Made by a program: the position numbers and the translations under genes. Below are positions 54,148 to 64,000 of a stretch of 64,000 nucleotides of DNA, piece by piece; the first letter of the stretch is position 1; every line of letters starts with the position of its first letter. Origin of the DNA: Parelaphostrongylus tenuis (lineage: Eukaryota; Nematoda; Chromadorea; Rhabditida; Metastrongylidae); contig JAHQIW010003685.1 in NCBI GenBank assembly GCA_019055375.1, positions 395,773-459,772 of the forward strand, given 5' to 3'. The notes under the pieces are model-generated. The model saw only the letters and a program-made list of their open reading frames with translations, did no database searches and was not told the DNA's origin.

Positions 54148-55559
54148 AATATCGACTCATCTCCAGTTTCATCATTGCCTCTCAATGCTTACGAACTCTA
54201 GCTGAAAATGAAGGTGTGAGAAGAAAAGAGGAGACAGACAAAGAATTCATGAGACGACGACAGCCTTGAAGAAAAGCGAGCAACTTTGTTACGGTTCTGG
54301 AGCATCTTGCACATTTAGCCAAAGAATCACAAAATTTACTATGATTTCTCGGCTGGAAAATGAACGAGATCTCGTTCACTTAGTAGGTTTGCTCATTTTT
54401 GCACCTACTGAGAACTTTCCTTTATTTCTACGGCAACACGTAGGGCAGCCACCTATTTAGACTATCATATCTCAGCTCATAAAGAATTTCATCTATTGTA
54501 ATAAGAGCGAACGCAATGTCGAGATTTTCGCTATTGTACTCAAAGCTTTTATTTTCTGATAGAAAGCTTACTGTTTCATAAAAATTGTTAAAGAAGAATA
54601 CCTACCACAATAGTGTTGGAAAATCAATGTCGCAAAGCTTTCACATACCAACATGTACTGGATGATGTGAAAAATTGACTAAATCCCTCTCGCATATTAT
54701 CAGTGTTCAGTAGTCACCCTTCGGCCACATGCACCATTAATCCAACGATAATGCATACCTATCTGACACTGCAAAATCAAATGCCTCTATATTTTTTAGT
54801 TATAGATCAGCCTTGTGGTCTATCAGCTCTCATCGAATTTCACTTTAGCTTTCGCATGACGAGCAAAGCTGCTGACCTATTTGTACACTAAACTCACTGA
54901 GATCTTCATAAATCGCATTCTTTTCCGCAGTTTGTTACACAGAGGCATCATCTGGAAATGGCTTACGCCCTTTGTTAAAAGTATCACCAGTTGAACGGCA
55001 ATGTGCGATTGTAGATGGAATAGCTGCGTACACCTGTAAGTCACAAACGATTTGGTGAACTAACAATGAATTTTTTCCTGGAGCGTTTGCCTCCACTTTC
55101 TGAAGCACGGCATTAGCTAGTCGTCCACAGTTGTCTCAATGGTATTGGTTCATTAGCATATAACGATGTAGCAGTCTCACTGCAATGCTTCTCCTTCAGT
55201 TATTGAATCTTTCGGTGTAACACAAATGAACGGTTATAAGGAAGGAATGATTCCTCAAAGAGTTCATTCTACCTAGGCCTCACATTGGCTAACCTTCAAG
55301 GGAAGAATTCAGTAACGGATCCAATTTCATTGGTGTACTGAACAACGAGATGACAAGGTAGAACTCGCAAATCTAATTTGGGCCACATTTTGAATATTCC
55401 GTTCAGATCAAGGGCTGCTAAAGCGATGCTGCATGAATACGATATTAATCGGAGGATTCCAATAATCTCATTAATTCTTATGCGAAAGTGGACGACTGGG
55501 AAAAATTTGCAATACACATAGCTCAGTATTTGTCCTGTTCGTTTCAATGTAATGATTTC

Positions 55560-56650
55560 TTATTCGGGAAGGGATTTGTATTTTTGTAAAAGTGTGCAGA
55601 CTCTGCAAAGCAATTTATGAACCGATTGGCGTTAATCCGTATGATAAGGGCGCATTTGTGAATCGAGGCTCAAAGAAATTTGGCTCGTTAGCTAGTTTTG
55701 CTCAAAAAATTCAATTTAGCTTGATGATAGGCTCCGCCTCTGGAAGATGAATTTCGCGCGTTCAAAAGTTCACACAGATAAACTGGTGTGATATGGGGCT
55801 TTGGCCCAAAAAATAAAGTGTGTTTCTTTCCAACTGTTTAGTACTCAGCCCTAACACAGCCACGTCGAGCAGACTCTCTGGTAAGTGGCTCTTACTCTCC
55901 TATTCTTATTTGTAATACAATTTATCTCTCTAAAGGATAGTTATTCATTCACATTATTGGCAGGTGGGTTTAGTGCGTGTTGGATGCCCATACACAATCT
56001 GTCGCTTTTCAGAACAAGTAGAGAAATAAGGACGTACTGCCTACTGAACTCAATTATCCTGTGTTCCAGTTATGTGAGCGAACACGTCCGCTTCGCACTG
56101 GAATGCTGCCGCAGGAGCGACGGAGAGAGCAGGTGATTTATAGAAAATTCATTCTCAATTGCTTTTTTATTCTATTCATTATTCATTCATCAATTTGTTC
56201 ATTTCTTCTAACAATTGGGTTCGCAGTAGATATATCTATTTATATCTATATCTCTAAATATATGTACATATAATACGTTTGTATTTATCACCTTTCGTCT
56301 CAATGATCGTCGAGTGACTCGAGTGGCCACCAGCAACACTTCAATTTTTCCCTATCGGATGCAAGAGTAGCCCAGTGGTTCTACTCTAGGAATTCGTTGT
56401 GCTTCATATCTCCCTTCCATGCCTTTTGTTAAGAAATCGGACCATCAGGTCGGTGGTCTTCCTGTGGAACGCTTGATATCCCGAGGAATCTAGTCGGTAA
56501 CTCCTCTCTTATATCGGTTGTAGCTGAAGCACATTGCGTGTTCAACCAGCCTTATTTTCAATGAACAGCCTGTAGAACGGCACTCTCAACCTTCGATCAA
56601 AGGCGTAGGTCAAAATGGAACTTTTCTCTCATTCACGAGATAGGGGATAC
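55560..56650. other. Unresolved stretch
   Basis: Contains short splice-like intervals on the plus strand (for example 55845-55879 and 56081-56132) that were not joined to a gene, and a TATATC-rich tract near 56225-56275. Confidence 0.3.
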
Positions 56651-56659
56651 TCCTAGCTT

Positions 56660-56765
56660 CTCTGCTATCGACTACTCTTTTACAGATCCGCTTAAAACGA
56701 AGTAATCTGACAAGGATATGACTTGTTTTGAGACGATAAGTCTAGTGCTAGCACTGCGGCTCAAA
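56660..56765. mobile_element. Shortened TAGGCGCCTA-family element without its hammerhead
   Basis: GCTATCGACTACTC..CAGATCCGCTTAAAA and AAGGATATGACTTGTTTTGAG match 24219-24300. Where the ribozyme should be, only AGTGCTAGCACTGC remains, that is, the two stem I strands nearly fused. It abuts the 3' end of the RTE copy. Confidence 0.6.
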
Positions 56766-59150
56766 ACAGAACAGCCCCTAGCATAGTTGCTTCGACTGCT
56801 CGTTCAGTAACGCCAAGTGATCTTTTATCCTTCTTACGTAGCGACCAGGTTTCTGCTGCATATGTTAGGGCAGGGATTATTGCCGAGTCGAAAAGGTGGC
56901 CAGGGTGTCGGATGTTATTTCTTTCTCTTCTTGTTCTCTTCACTGCATTTTCAATGCTCTTCAACGTTCACCAAGCCGCTTGTTTCCTCTTACTCAACTT
57001 TGGAGCTAGGTCGTTCATCATGTTGATTTCACGACATAGATAGATGTAACTGGAGCGTTCGGACATGTTCGTTTTGCTAAGCGTGAGCGGAGCATTCCAA
57101 ACCCATCCGTTCTTCGTGAACATCGTTTTCGTTAAATTTAGTCGGAGGCCAGTCTTTGCAAAAGCGTTGTCGACATCGGTCAATATTCGTTCTGTTTGTT
57201 TAAGGTTTGGTATTATGAGGACGATATCGTCAGCGAAGCGAAGATGATGTAATTGTCGACAGTTGATTTTCACTCCCATATCGTCCCGTTCTAACGTTCG
57301 CATAACATTTCGGAAGGTGGCCAGTGAAAAATTTTGGCGAATTTGTATCGCCTTGTGAAGACCTTTATCTTACGTCGTTAGTAGTATTGTTGTAGAATGG
57401 CGATAATTTAGTCGTGAAATCTTGATATAGCTTACAAAGGATCGTTATGTGTCTGGTAGGGACGCCCTGTTTATCCAGAGAGTCTATAACCGCTTCTGTT
57501 TCCTCTGAATCAAAGTTAGCGGTATCTTGCACTCTTGTCAATTTGAATGAGTCTTGTGAATGTACCGATGTGGTCTTTGGTACTAAATCATTTTCGCAGC
57601 CTTACTTGTTCGCATGGCTGTCCTTCATCCAGTGTTCTGTCAATCCTGTTTTGGATGACTCGAGTAAAGAGTTTATAGACAACGGACAGCAAGCAGATTA
57701 GGCGTTAAGTGCCGATTTCGTGAAAGCCACCCTTCTTGAACGACAACACAGGTTTGCTAGCTTTTCCTTTGAATGGGAAACTTACATTCTGACAGGCAGC
57801 GGGTGAAGAGCCGAGTCAGGGTGTTGATGAGAATTGGAGGTGACTTCTTCAGGTGTTCCGGTCTAATTATGTCTGGAACAGGTGTTGTTTTGTTCTTCAC
57901 CGACGATATAGCTTGTCGGATTTCGGCTGGGGGAAACGTTGAGACGACAGATTCGTCCTCTTTCGATTTATATGACTATAACAGGACATGGCTAGCGAAG
58001 AGATCCAAGTAGTAGTGGTGGATGATCTTCTCTATTGCCTTTCTGGAAGCTGTAAGTGTCACCTCAGGGCGTCGGAGTGCAATTATCTTGGTCTTGTAAC
58101 TGGCGAAGCTTAGCTAGGCTTTGCGAGTGCTCTTCCTAGGTTCTTGCCATAACTGCTGCTCAGCTCACTTTGAGGTCTTCTTTTATCGCTTTTCCGCAAA
58201 GTTTCGCAAGCTCGCACGCATCCTTTCGATTGCCTGTAGCTCCTGTGATTCCACGTTGTCGTAGACATATCAACTCGAGAGTTTGCGGAGACAAGCGATT
58301 TCGTGACTATAGGACACTCGGCTCTCATAGAACTAACATGAAGATGTTTGACGAGCCGTTCGTATTCTTAGTCGATTTTGTCAACGACGGTTTCTTTCGA
58401 ACGACTAATGCCTCGATAGTTCTGGGACTTCGCTGTTTGAACTTAGCAGTTTTCTCTCCATTTCGCAAAAAATAGTTTAGCGAAGGAGACGTTCGTTTGA
58501 TTCAGTGTAGAACTTAGGAAGAACAAGGACATCGGTCAGGCAGAGCCTTCGATTTACTAAGATGTGGTCTATCTTGTTTCGGTACTCTTCATTCGGATAG
58601 TCCCACGTCCACCGTTGAGAGTGAGACTTTTGGAATTGTGAGTAATCATGGACGGCTTGGGTCGCCATGATAAACTCAAATAACCTCCTACCCTGTTCAT
58701 TCCATTCTAGTCCTTGGGTCCCTATGTGACGTTTTTCAGACGTTCTTCCGTCCGAGGTCCAATCTTCGCCTTAAAATCTCTGACAACGACCTTCAAGAGT
58801 GTATGATTTTCTCTGAAGAATTTTTCGTGATCCATATATAACGCTTCGACTTCGTCTTCGTCATAGCTTGATGTTCCTGCGTAAGCAACGAAGACGGTCA
58901 AAGCCGGCATAGAACCAAATCGTTTCAACAGTAATCGTCCGATAGGCGTTGTTAGTTGTTCAACTGAGTCGATGTTCACGACCAAATTCGGTTTGACGAG
59001 GACGCCAGCGCCGCCGACATCCTGCTATCGCACGTTCCAAGGAGCAATTCTTCTCCGGTGTCACAAACATCGTGAAAAGTATGGCGTCTTCTCGTCTCAG
59101 CCATGCCAATGACGTCGAACTTTATCGCTCTTTCTTGAATCAATAGATCA
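56765..59150 (-). mobile_element. RTE-type LINE, nearly complete but dead copy
   Basis: Minus strand from about 59150: a endonuclease domain (VIGMAETRRRHTFHD.. near 59100; YDEDEVEALYMDHEKF and LLKVVVRDFKAKIG near 58850; [20 protein letters not shown] near 58600, with the catalytic D-H pair), then reverse transcriptase. The RT shows LSINSLLESSKTGLTEH (57700-57640) and RQLHHLRFADDIVLIIPNLK (57270-57210) with the FADD catalytic Asp pair, LRLNLTKT, INMMNDLAPKLSKRKQAAW, and finally ALTYAAETWSLRKKDKRSLG, ending at about 56770 where another element begins. Several frameshifts. Such endonuclease-RT proteins are abundant in parasitic worm genomes. Confidence 0.85.
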
Positions 59151-59389
59151 ATAGATCTACATATACATATACTATATACAAGCACATCGTGCATATATAT
59201 GCACATATGTACATACTTATAGCATATATATATACATATACTGCTAACTCTTCCTCTACAGACAGAACAAAAAAGTTGCCTAAAAATTTTGAATAGACCA
59301 TCGGTCCTCCATTCCGAAATCTGACAAGCTATATCGTTGGTGAAGAATAGAACAACACGTGATCCAGACAGGATTACTGGCTCGGCTCT

Positions 59390-60330
59390 TCACTCGCCAT
59401 TTGTCACGTCCCCATTCAATGGGAAACCAGCAAGACCGTTTTGTTGTTCAAAAAAGGAGACCTTCACGACATAGGCAATTATCGCCCAATCTGCTTGCTC
59501 TCCGTTGTCTATAAACTCTTCACTAGAGTCATCCAGAACAGGATTGACAGAACACCGGGTGAAGGGCAGCCACGCGAACAAGCAGGGTTTTGAAAAGGAT
59601 TAATACCCCACACAATCACAAGACTCACTGATGTTTCACGAGAACAAAACTACCGCTCCGTTTCACTTTCATGGATTTGAAGAAACTTTTAATTCAGTGG
59701 AAACTGAAGTGGTTATAGAGACTCTGGACAACCAGGGCGTCCCTGCTCAATACATAACAATCTTTCGTGATCTATAGAAGAGGGTTAGACAAGGCGATAC
59801 AGTCTCGCCAAAATATTCACTGCCAGCCTCCAAAATGTCATACGAACATTAGAATGAGACGAATGGGAGTGAAAATTGACGGTCGATAATCACATCATCT
59901 TCGCTTTGCTGACAATATCGTCTTCATAACACCAAGCCTTAGCCAAGCGGAACGAATATTGACCAATTTTGACAACGCCTGTGGAGAGATTGGTTTTCAA
60001 CTCAATCTAACGGAAACGATGTTTATACGGGACGGATGGGATTTTGAATGCCCCATTGACGCTCAACGAACGGGCATCTCCGAATGCTCCAGTTACGTCT
60101 GTGTAGGCCGTGAAATCAACATAATGAACGACCTAGCTCCAGAGTTGAGCAGTTGGAAACGAGCGTTTTGGTGAACCTTTAGGAGCAACGGAGATTTAGT
60201 GAAGAGAACAAGGAACATCCGACTCCTTGACCACCTTTTCGATTGAACGGTTATAGCTGCCCTAACGTATGCAGCAGAAACCTGGTCGCTACGTAAGCAG
60301 GATGAAAGATCACTTGGCGTTGAGGGAAGC
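59390..60330 (+). mobile_element. RTE-type LINE fragment, reverse transcriptase only
   Basis: Plus-strand translations: FCCSKKETFTT and NYRPICLLSVVYKLFT-type text (59440-59520), EQAGF (59580), VRQGDTVSP (59793-59815), a FADNIVF-like motif near 59905, then NACGEIGFQLNLTETMFIRD, INIMNDLAPELSSWKRAFW and LTYAAETWSLRKQDERSLG. Ends near 60325, almost the same codon as the minus-strand copy. Degenerate, inverted relative to 56765-59150. Confidence 0.8.
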
Positions 60331-60339
60331 GCTATTTAT

Positions 60340-61808
60340 TATTGTCTCGTTCTTTCTTCGTTGAGGTTTACATAGTTTTCAATATAATGTGACTAAACAT
60401 GGTAATAAAAAATCGATGTCTAATGGGGCTGTTGCGATGTTGGAATGCACCAAGAGAAATTTGGCATGATATAGATGTGCTCTGTATAGGCTTATTAGTG
60501 GAGAGTACTTAGATTGGTTTAGTTCTATTGGTGATTGTGCTAAAGCAGCTGGGCTTTGGTGCCGATTGCTTGTGGATGTCAGTTGTGTGCCGAAAGTGTC
60601 ACTCGACTGTCTAAATTATTCCTGCCACTTGGGTCCTTTACTAGTTATTTGGGTGAAGGACAGTGTTGATCCTGAGAACAATGAACCATATTCGTCGCCG
60701 TAACGAACATTCTATAACAAATAACAATTAGAACATAGCTGCAATTGAGGAAACAACGATCACGGCATGCAACACAATGTTAACAGTTTATGATGATGCA
60801 TTAGATGTGAGCTTAAGTGTAAGATGCCCCGGACCCCACATTTCCAATAGAAACACGATCCGGCTCATATAACTCACTGCGCAACGAACAACCATAGGGA
60901 CTATCTGTAAGTGGATACATTGATAGTCAACAGCGCAAAAGATAAGAAAAAATAGCAGTTATTCCGCTCAATTACTGCTATATGCTCTATTGTAATTGTC
61001 ATTATCAAGCTCGACATTGTTGCTGGCATCGCTGAAAACCGTATCTCGGATAAGGCTTGAGGTTCTTCCATCTATTAAAAAATTCTAAGCACTACTATAG
61101 TCATGCTATCATCATTTTCATTTTCTGAAGTCTGAGGTGTTGATTTTTAGAACCGAGTCTGGAAACCGCAGCAAGAGTTGCTTCCAAGAGCCATTCGGTG
61201 GTTTAGTAAGAAAGGGCATGGCGTCATCACTGGGCCCCTGTGTATCATTGGTATGCCAACAGTACGTTTCGTTGATTACCTTATTGTAAAAAGTCAACGT
61301 GCACTTATTTGAAAAAGACAATTTTCACCAAATCACGGAATATTATACAATTGTATTTGGTGTCGAGAAAGGCTCTTCACTGTCCTTCAAACGTAGTTGG
61401 AAATTTTCGAAGATGGGTAACTAAACCGGGAGAAGAGTTGCAATGAAACTTCCACGTAAACAGTAAGAAATTTTAGCATGAACAAAGAAAGGTATCTGAC
61501 CCATTAATGGAGCTGTTCTGAAAGGGAGAGTGCAGTCGATTTGATCAGCGTGCTATGTTACGTGGGTTTGATCAGAGTGCTGTGTTACTTAGCGTTGATA
61601 AGGCTGAGTGACTATTTCCATGACGATATTTCATGGAAGATAAGATATATGATTTAGTGATAATTTCAAGTATCTGCGAATCGGCTATGTGAGTAGATTT
61701 CAGTACTCTAAGTATCTTTAGGGTCTTCAGGAGAAAACATGAGATTTTGGTTCTAGAACTGCTCTAACCACGTTCGGTGTCTACTTCAAAATCCTGACGT
61801 ACAACAGT
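60340..61808. other. Non-coding stretch
   Basis: No gene recognised. A 67-codon minus-strand frame (61118-61321) is weakly reminiscent of a DNA transposon protein but has no diagnostic motif. Confidence 0.35.
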
Positions 61809-62118
61809 CTAAAGGATAAAAAATAAAGGATAGAGCTCTAGGCGTTGATCAATCCCTTAGGGATGCGCCATGCACTCGTCTTCAATTTCTAACTTCGTTT
61901 GAGGTGATTGAATGCATATCTGGCGTTTACAATGACTCGCGGTGGCCTCCCGCTTAACCGAGTCAGTGCTGCTTATCCGAGACAGGTCTAAGACCAGTCT
62001 GGTACCAATTTACCAACCCCGGAGGGATGGATGGCTTGGTGAACCATAGGCGCGAGATCGAACCATTGACCTCATGTACGACGCAGGGGACCTCTAACCA
62101 CTGCGCCACATTCGCTCT
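61809..62118 (-). mobile_element. SINE-C full copy, minus strand
   Basis: Minus-strand head GAGCGAATGTGGCGCAGTGG, B-box region GGTTCGATCTCGCGCC, body (CCGGGGTTGG, AGCGGGAGGCCACC, CAAACGAAGTTAGAAATTG) and a TTTATCC-type tail next to 61809. Pairs with the copy at 39752-40055. Confidence 0.75.
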
Positions 62119-62243
62119 AACAATTTCGAGGCACTATCATTATCGCACCTGCCTACATGTCTATGGGCCATCGTTGCGTAAATTTATGCATTGTGTGCTG
62201 CAGCTCCGCGAAGCCCAGAGCGCATATTAGCTTTTGTATTTAG

Positions 62244-62432
62244 GCAGTGTTAGCCAAAGAATACGGCTCATTAGAAAATGAGTTAGCTACCTGTCATGCA
62301 GATGCTTTACTTGAAGGAAGCAGGTTAATATGTATAATTATTGTTCTGCCATTCAGTACTAAATTTCATTACTCTGCTCATATTCTTAGTGAAAAATCTA
62401 TTGAAGAAGCTATTCAAAAACTCATTCATTAG
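62244..62432 (+). other. Possible terminal exon, unknown protein
   Basis: After a TTGTATTTAG acceptor the frame reads AVLAKEYGSLENELATCHAD, ALLEGSR and, later, HILSEKSIEEAIQKLIH then TAG (62430-62432). Coding-like composition. A 33-base in-frame piece in the middle (GTTAAT..CATTCAG) has splice-like ends but is too short for a normal intron. No family recognised. Confidence 0.3.
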
Positions 62433-62934
62433 AGATTAGCACACTAATCAACTCCGTAGATAGCATAAGGTCACTCATGCGCTGTTCACGCTTTATGAGC
62501 AATGAATCGTTCTCATACGGAAAAATCAATCTGAGAAGATTCGCCATATCACGTGTAGTCTTCAGATACTCTTGTTTTCCAATTAGTCTTTGAATCTCAA
62601 ACTATGTTCTTTCCTGTTTCGTTGCATCGGGTCAAAAACCAATCCCTCTCGCTGAGTTAGAACTTTTCATAACAGTGTCAATAACCATTCGAATGCTTGG
62701 ATCTCTGGCTAATGCGATACCTTAAAACCTTTTTATAAGGTTGTAAAATTCGAAATGAAACTGCGTTTCGCAGCGGCAACGTAGTTTTACTATTGAATCG
62801 CTGGAAGCGAGAAAATTATATAAAGGTGAAAAGGTATTCTTCCAGTATCATACTCATGCGTTTTAACTTAGAGTTTTTTTTCAAAACGGACAAATGATCT
62901 CCAACAGAAACAAAAATCTAATTTCACATGTGAG

Positions 62935-63205
62935 TCAGCGACGCGCCGTTGCTCGACGACCATGTTTTAGCCGATGCCGTGTTAAGGCGTTCCCGAGTAT
63001 ATCAGAGGATGTCGCTTTATTTGAAACTGGCCTAACACTAATTCCCCATCCCGGATGATTGAAGGCCTTGTTGAACCACAAGCTGCGAAGAAGTAGCGCC
63101 TCAGTAGGTTTGGCTCTCCGCCTAGTGATCATTGAGCTTCTTGCTCCTAATAAAATGAACAAGTTGAGTCAAACCGACCACATTGAATCACCGACGGAGC
63201 GACGC
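62935..63205 (-). mobile_element. Diverged SINE-C-like element
   Basis: CCCCATCCCGGATGATTGAA and GGCCTTGTTGAACC resemble the conserved SINE-C body (CCCCGGAGGGATGGATGG, GGCTTGGTGAACC). Head and tail not clear. Confidence 0.4.
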
Positions 63206-64000
63206 TGTGTGAAAAGTGTTTTTCATAAATAATCCTGTTAAAATGGTACAGGAACTTAAGGGAAGAACTTATTCGAGGACATTTGTCGGCTCATGTAAAT
63301 TAGATGTCTTCTTATCTTAATAAACAAGAAATCATGTGCAATCGTATTTCAAGCAATGTTATGAGTAAGAATTATACATTTATCAGAATGTGTGTCGTTA
63401 ACAGTAGACATTATCAATGCAGGAAATGTTTGGTAAAATATATCATATGTTGTAAAACAGTTTAATTCACTCTGAAAGCACTCTATATAAGCAATCGCTT
63501 TTCTTTGTTTTCAGAGATAAAAGATTTTTTTTTCAGCAACTAAGCCCCAGTTTTAAGTTCTAAAAGTCCTATATTCCATAAAACTATCAAGAGATTCTAG
63601 AAAATAGTAATGTCATAAAAATTTGTGACATAAAATGCTCAATTTTCATCTTGAAAATCATGTTTCTTTATCCAGAACTATTACTCTGTGCTCTGGCTGT
63701 TGTCTAGGGCGGTGTAAATCCGAAAATACCGCAATGCATTCGACCTAATCGACGAAAAACCTTCCAAATACAGATAAAAGTGGTTGTGTCAAGTGAATTT
63801 TCGGATAATATAACATGTAATTGCAGTAACATGTGTTTGGATAATAATGCAAAGCCTTTTCTATAGCTCTGCATTGTTCTCAGTCCCACAAGTTGTCTAT
63901 TAAAGAAAGCTAGCTTTTCAGGAGCTATCTAAGCCATTTGATAAGATTTTGCTGCGCAGAAGATTTTTGTTAGACATTATATGAGGTTACGATAAGTGGG
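63206..64000. other. Right edge, no gene seen
   Basis: AT-rich sequence without recognised genes or repeats. Confidence 0.35.

Noticed and set aside
57447..57701. 84-codon plus-strand frame as a gene
   Set aside because: Shadow of the RTE reverse transcriptase on the minus strand; the same holds for the plus frame at 58170-58475.
61118..61321. Minus-strand frame resembling a DNA transposon protein
   Set aside because: No catalytic motif or diagnostic block could be identified.

Overview
The window is AT-rich, intron-rich animal DNA, almost certainly from a nematode and most likely a strongylid-type clade V parasite. That assignment is an inference. It rests on a nematode serpentine chemoreceptor, a worm-like SPE-42/SPE-49 (DC-STAMP) gene, kilobase introns with GT..AG boundaries, many RTE retrotransposon and mariner remnants, and several tRNA-derived SINE families. 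No bacterial operon, rRNA, CRISPR array or convincing functional tRNA gene was found.

Layout. (1) 1-18.5 kb is repeat-rich and intergenic: a dead mariner (1.2-1.9 kb), a short repeat family ending in TAGAACAGT, a hammerhead-bearing inverted repeat (4.2-4.6 kb), a direct tandem duplication of about 5 kb (5967-10706 and 10707-16547), and an RTE retrotransposon remnant on the minus strand (16.8-18.1 kb). (2) 18.6-40.5 kb holds one long gene on the plus strand, split into at least 20 small exons. It encodes a DC-STAMP-domain membrane protein with a C-terminal cysteine-rich RING-like end, the SPE-42/SPE-49/DCST1/DCST2/Sneaky family of sperm factors. Its introns are packed with SINEs and foldback elements. 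(3) 40.7-42.0 kb is a dense cluster of hammerhead-bearing inverted repeats. (4) 45.4-49.0 kb carries the first four exons (five membrane segments) of a nematode 7TM chemoreceptor. (5) 49.3-51.1 kb is a 393-bp inverted repeat that looks exact, around a 1-kb spacer. (6) 51.5-51.8 kb carries the first two exons of a SCYL2-like pseudokinase on the minus strand; the rest of that gene was not found. (7) 52.7-53.0 kb is a polypurine block. (8) 56.7-60.3 kb holds two oppositely oriented RTE copies. (9) 60.3-64 kb is mostly non-coding, with a SINE and one possible terminal exon.

The most interesting signal is a set of at least 15 type I hammerhead ribozyme motifs in several sequence families. They differ in stem I and in a short, usually palindromic stem III (CACGTG, CACCGGTG, TAGGCGCCTA, and a CACGTG variant, CCCGTG). 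Five keep every core residue and all stems as read by eye: 24301-24348(-), 40708-40750(-), 41222-41269(-), 41389-41431(+) and 49118-49160(-). They sit in foldback elements as inverted pairs, always minus-strand copy on the left and plus-strand copy on the right. One copy (29489-29771) starts exactly at the predicted cleavage position and runs to the next one, as expected for an RNA that was self-cleaved and then copied into the genome.

Caution on sequence quality: the DC-STAMP gene shows at least one in-exon frameshift and several exon junctions that miss phase by one base. Either the assembly carries single-base indels or the gene is decaying. The exon model was made by eye.
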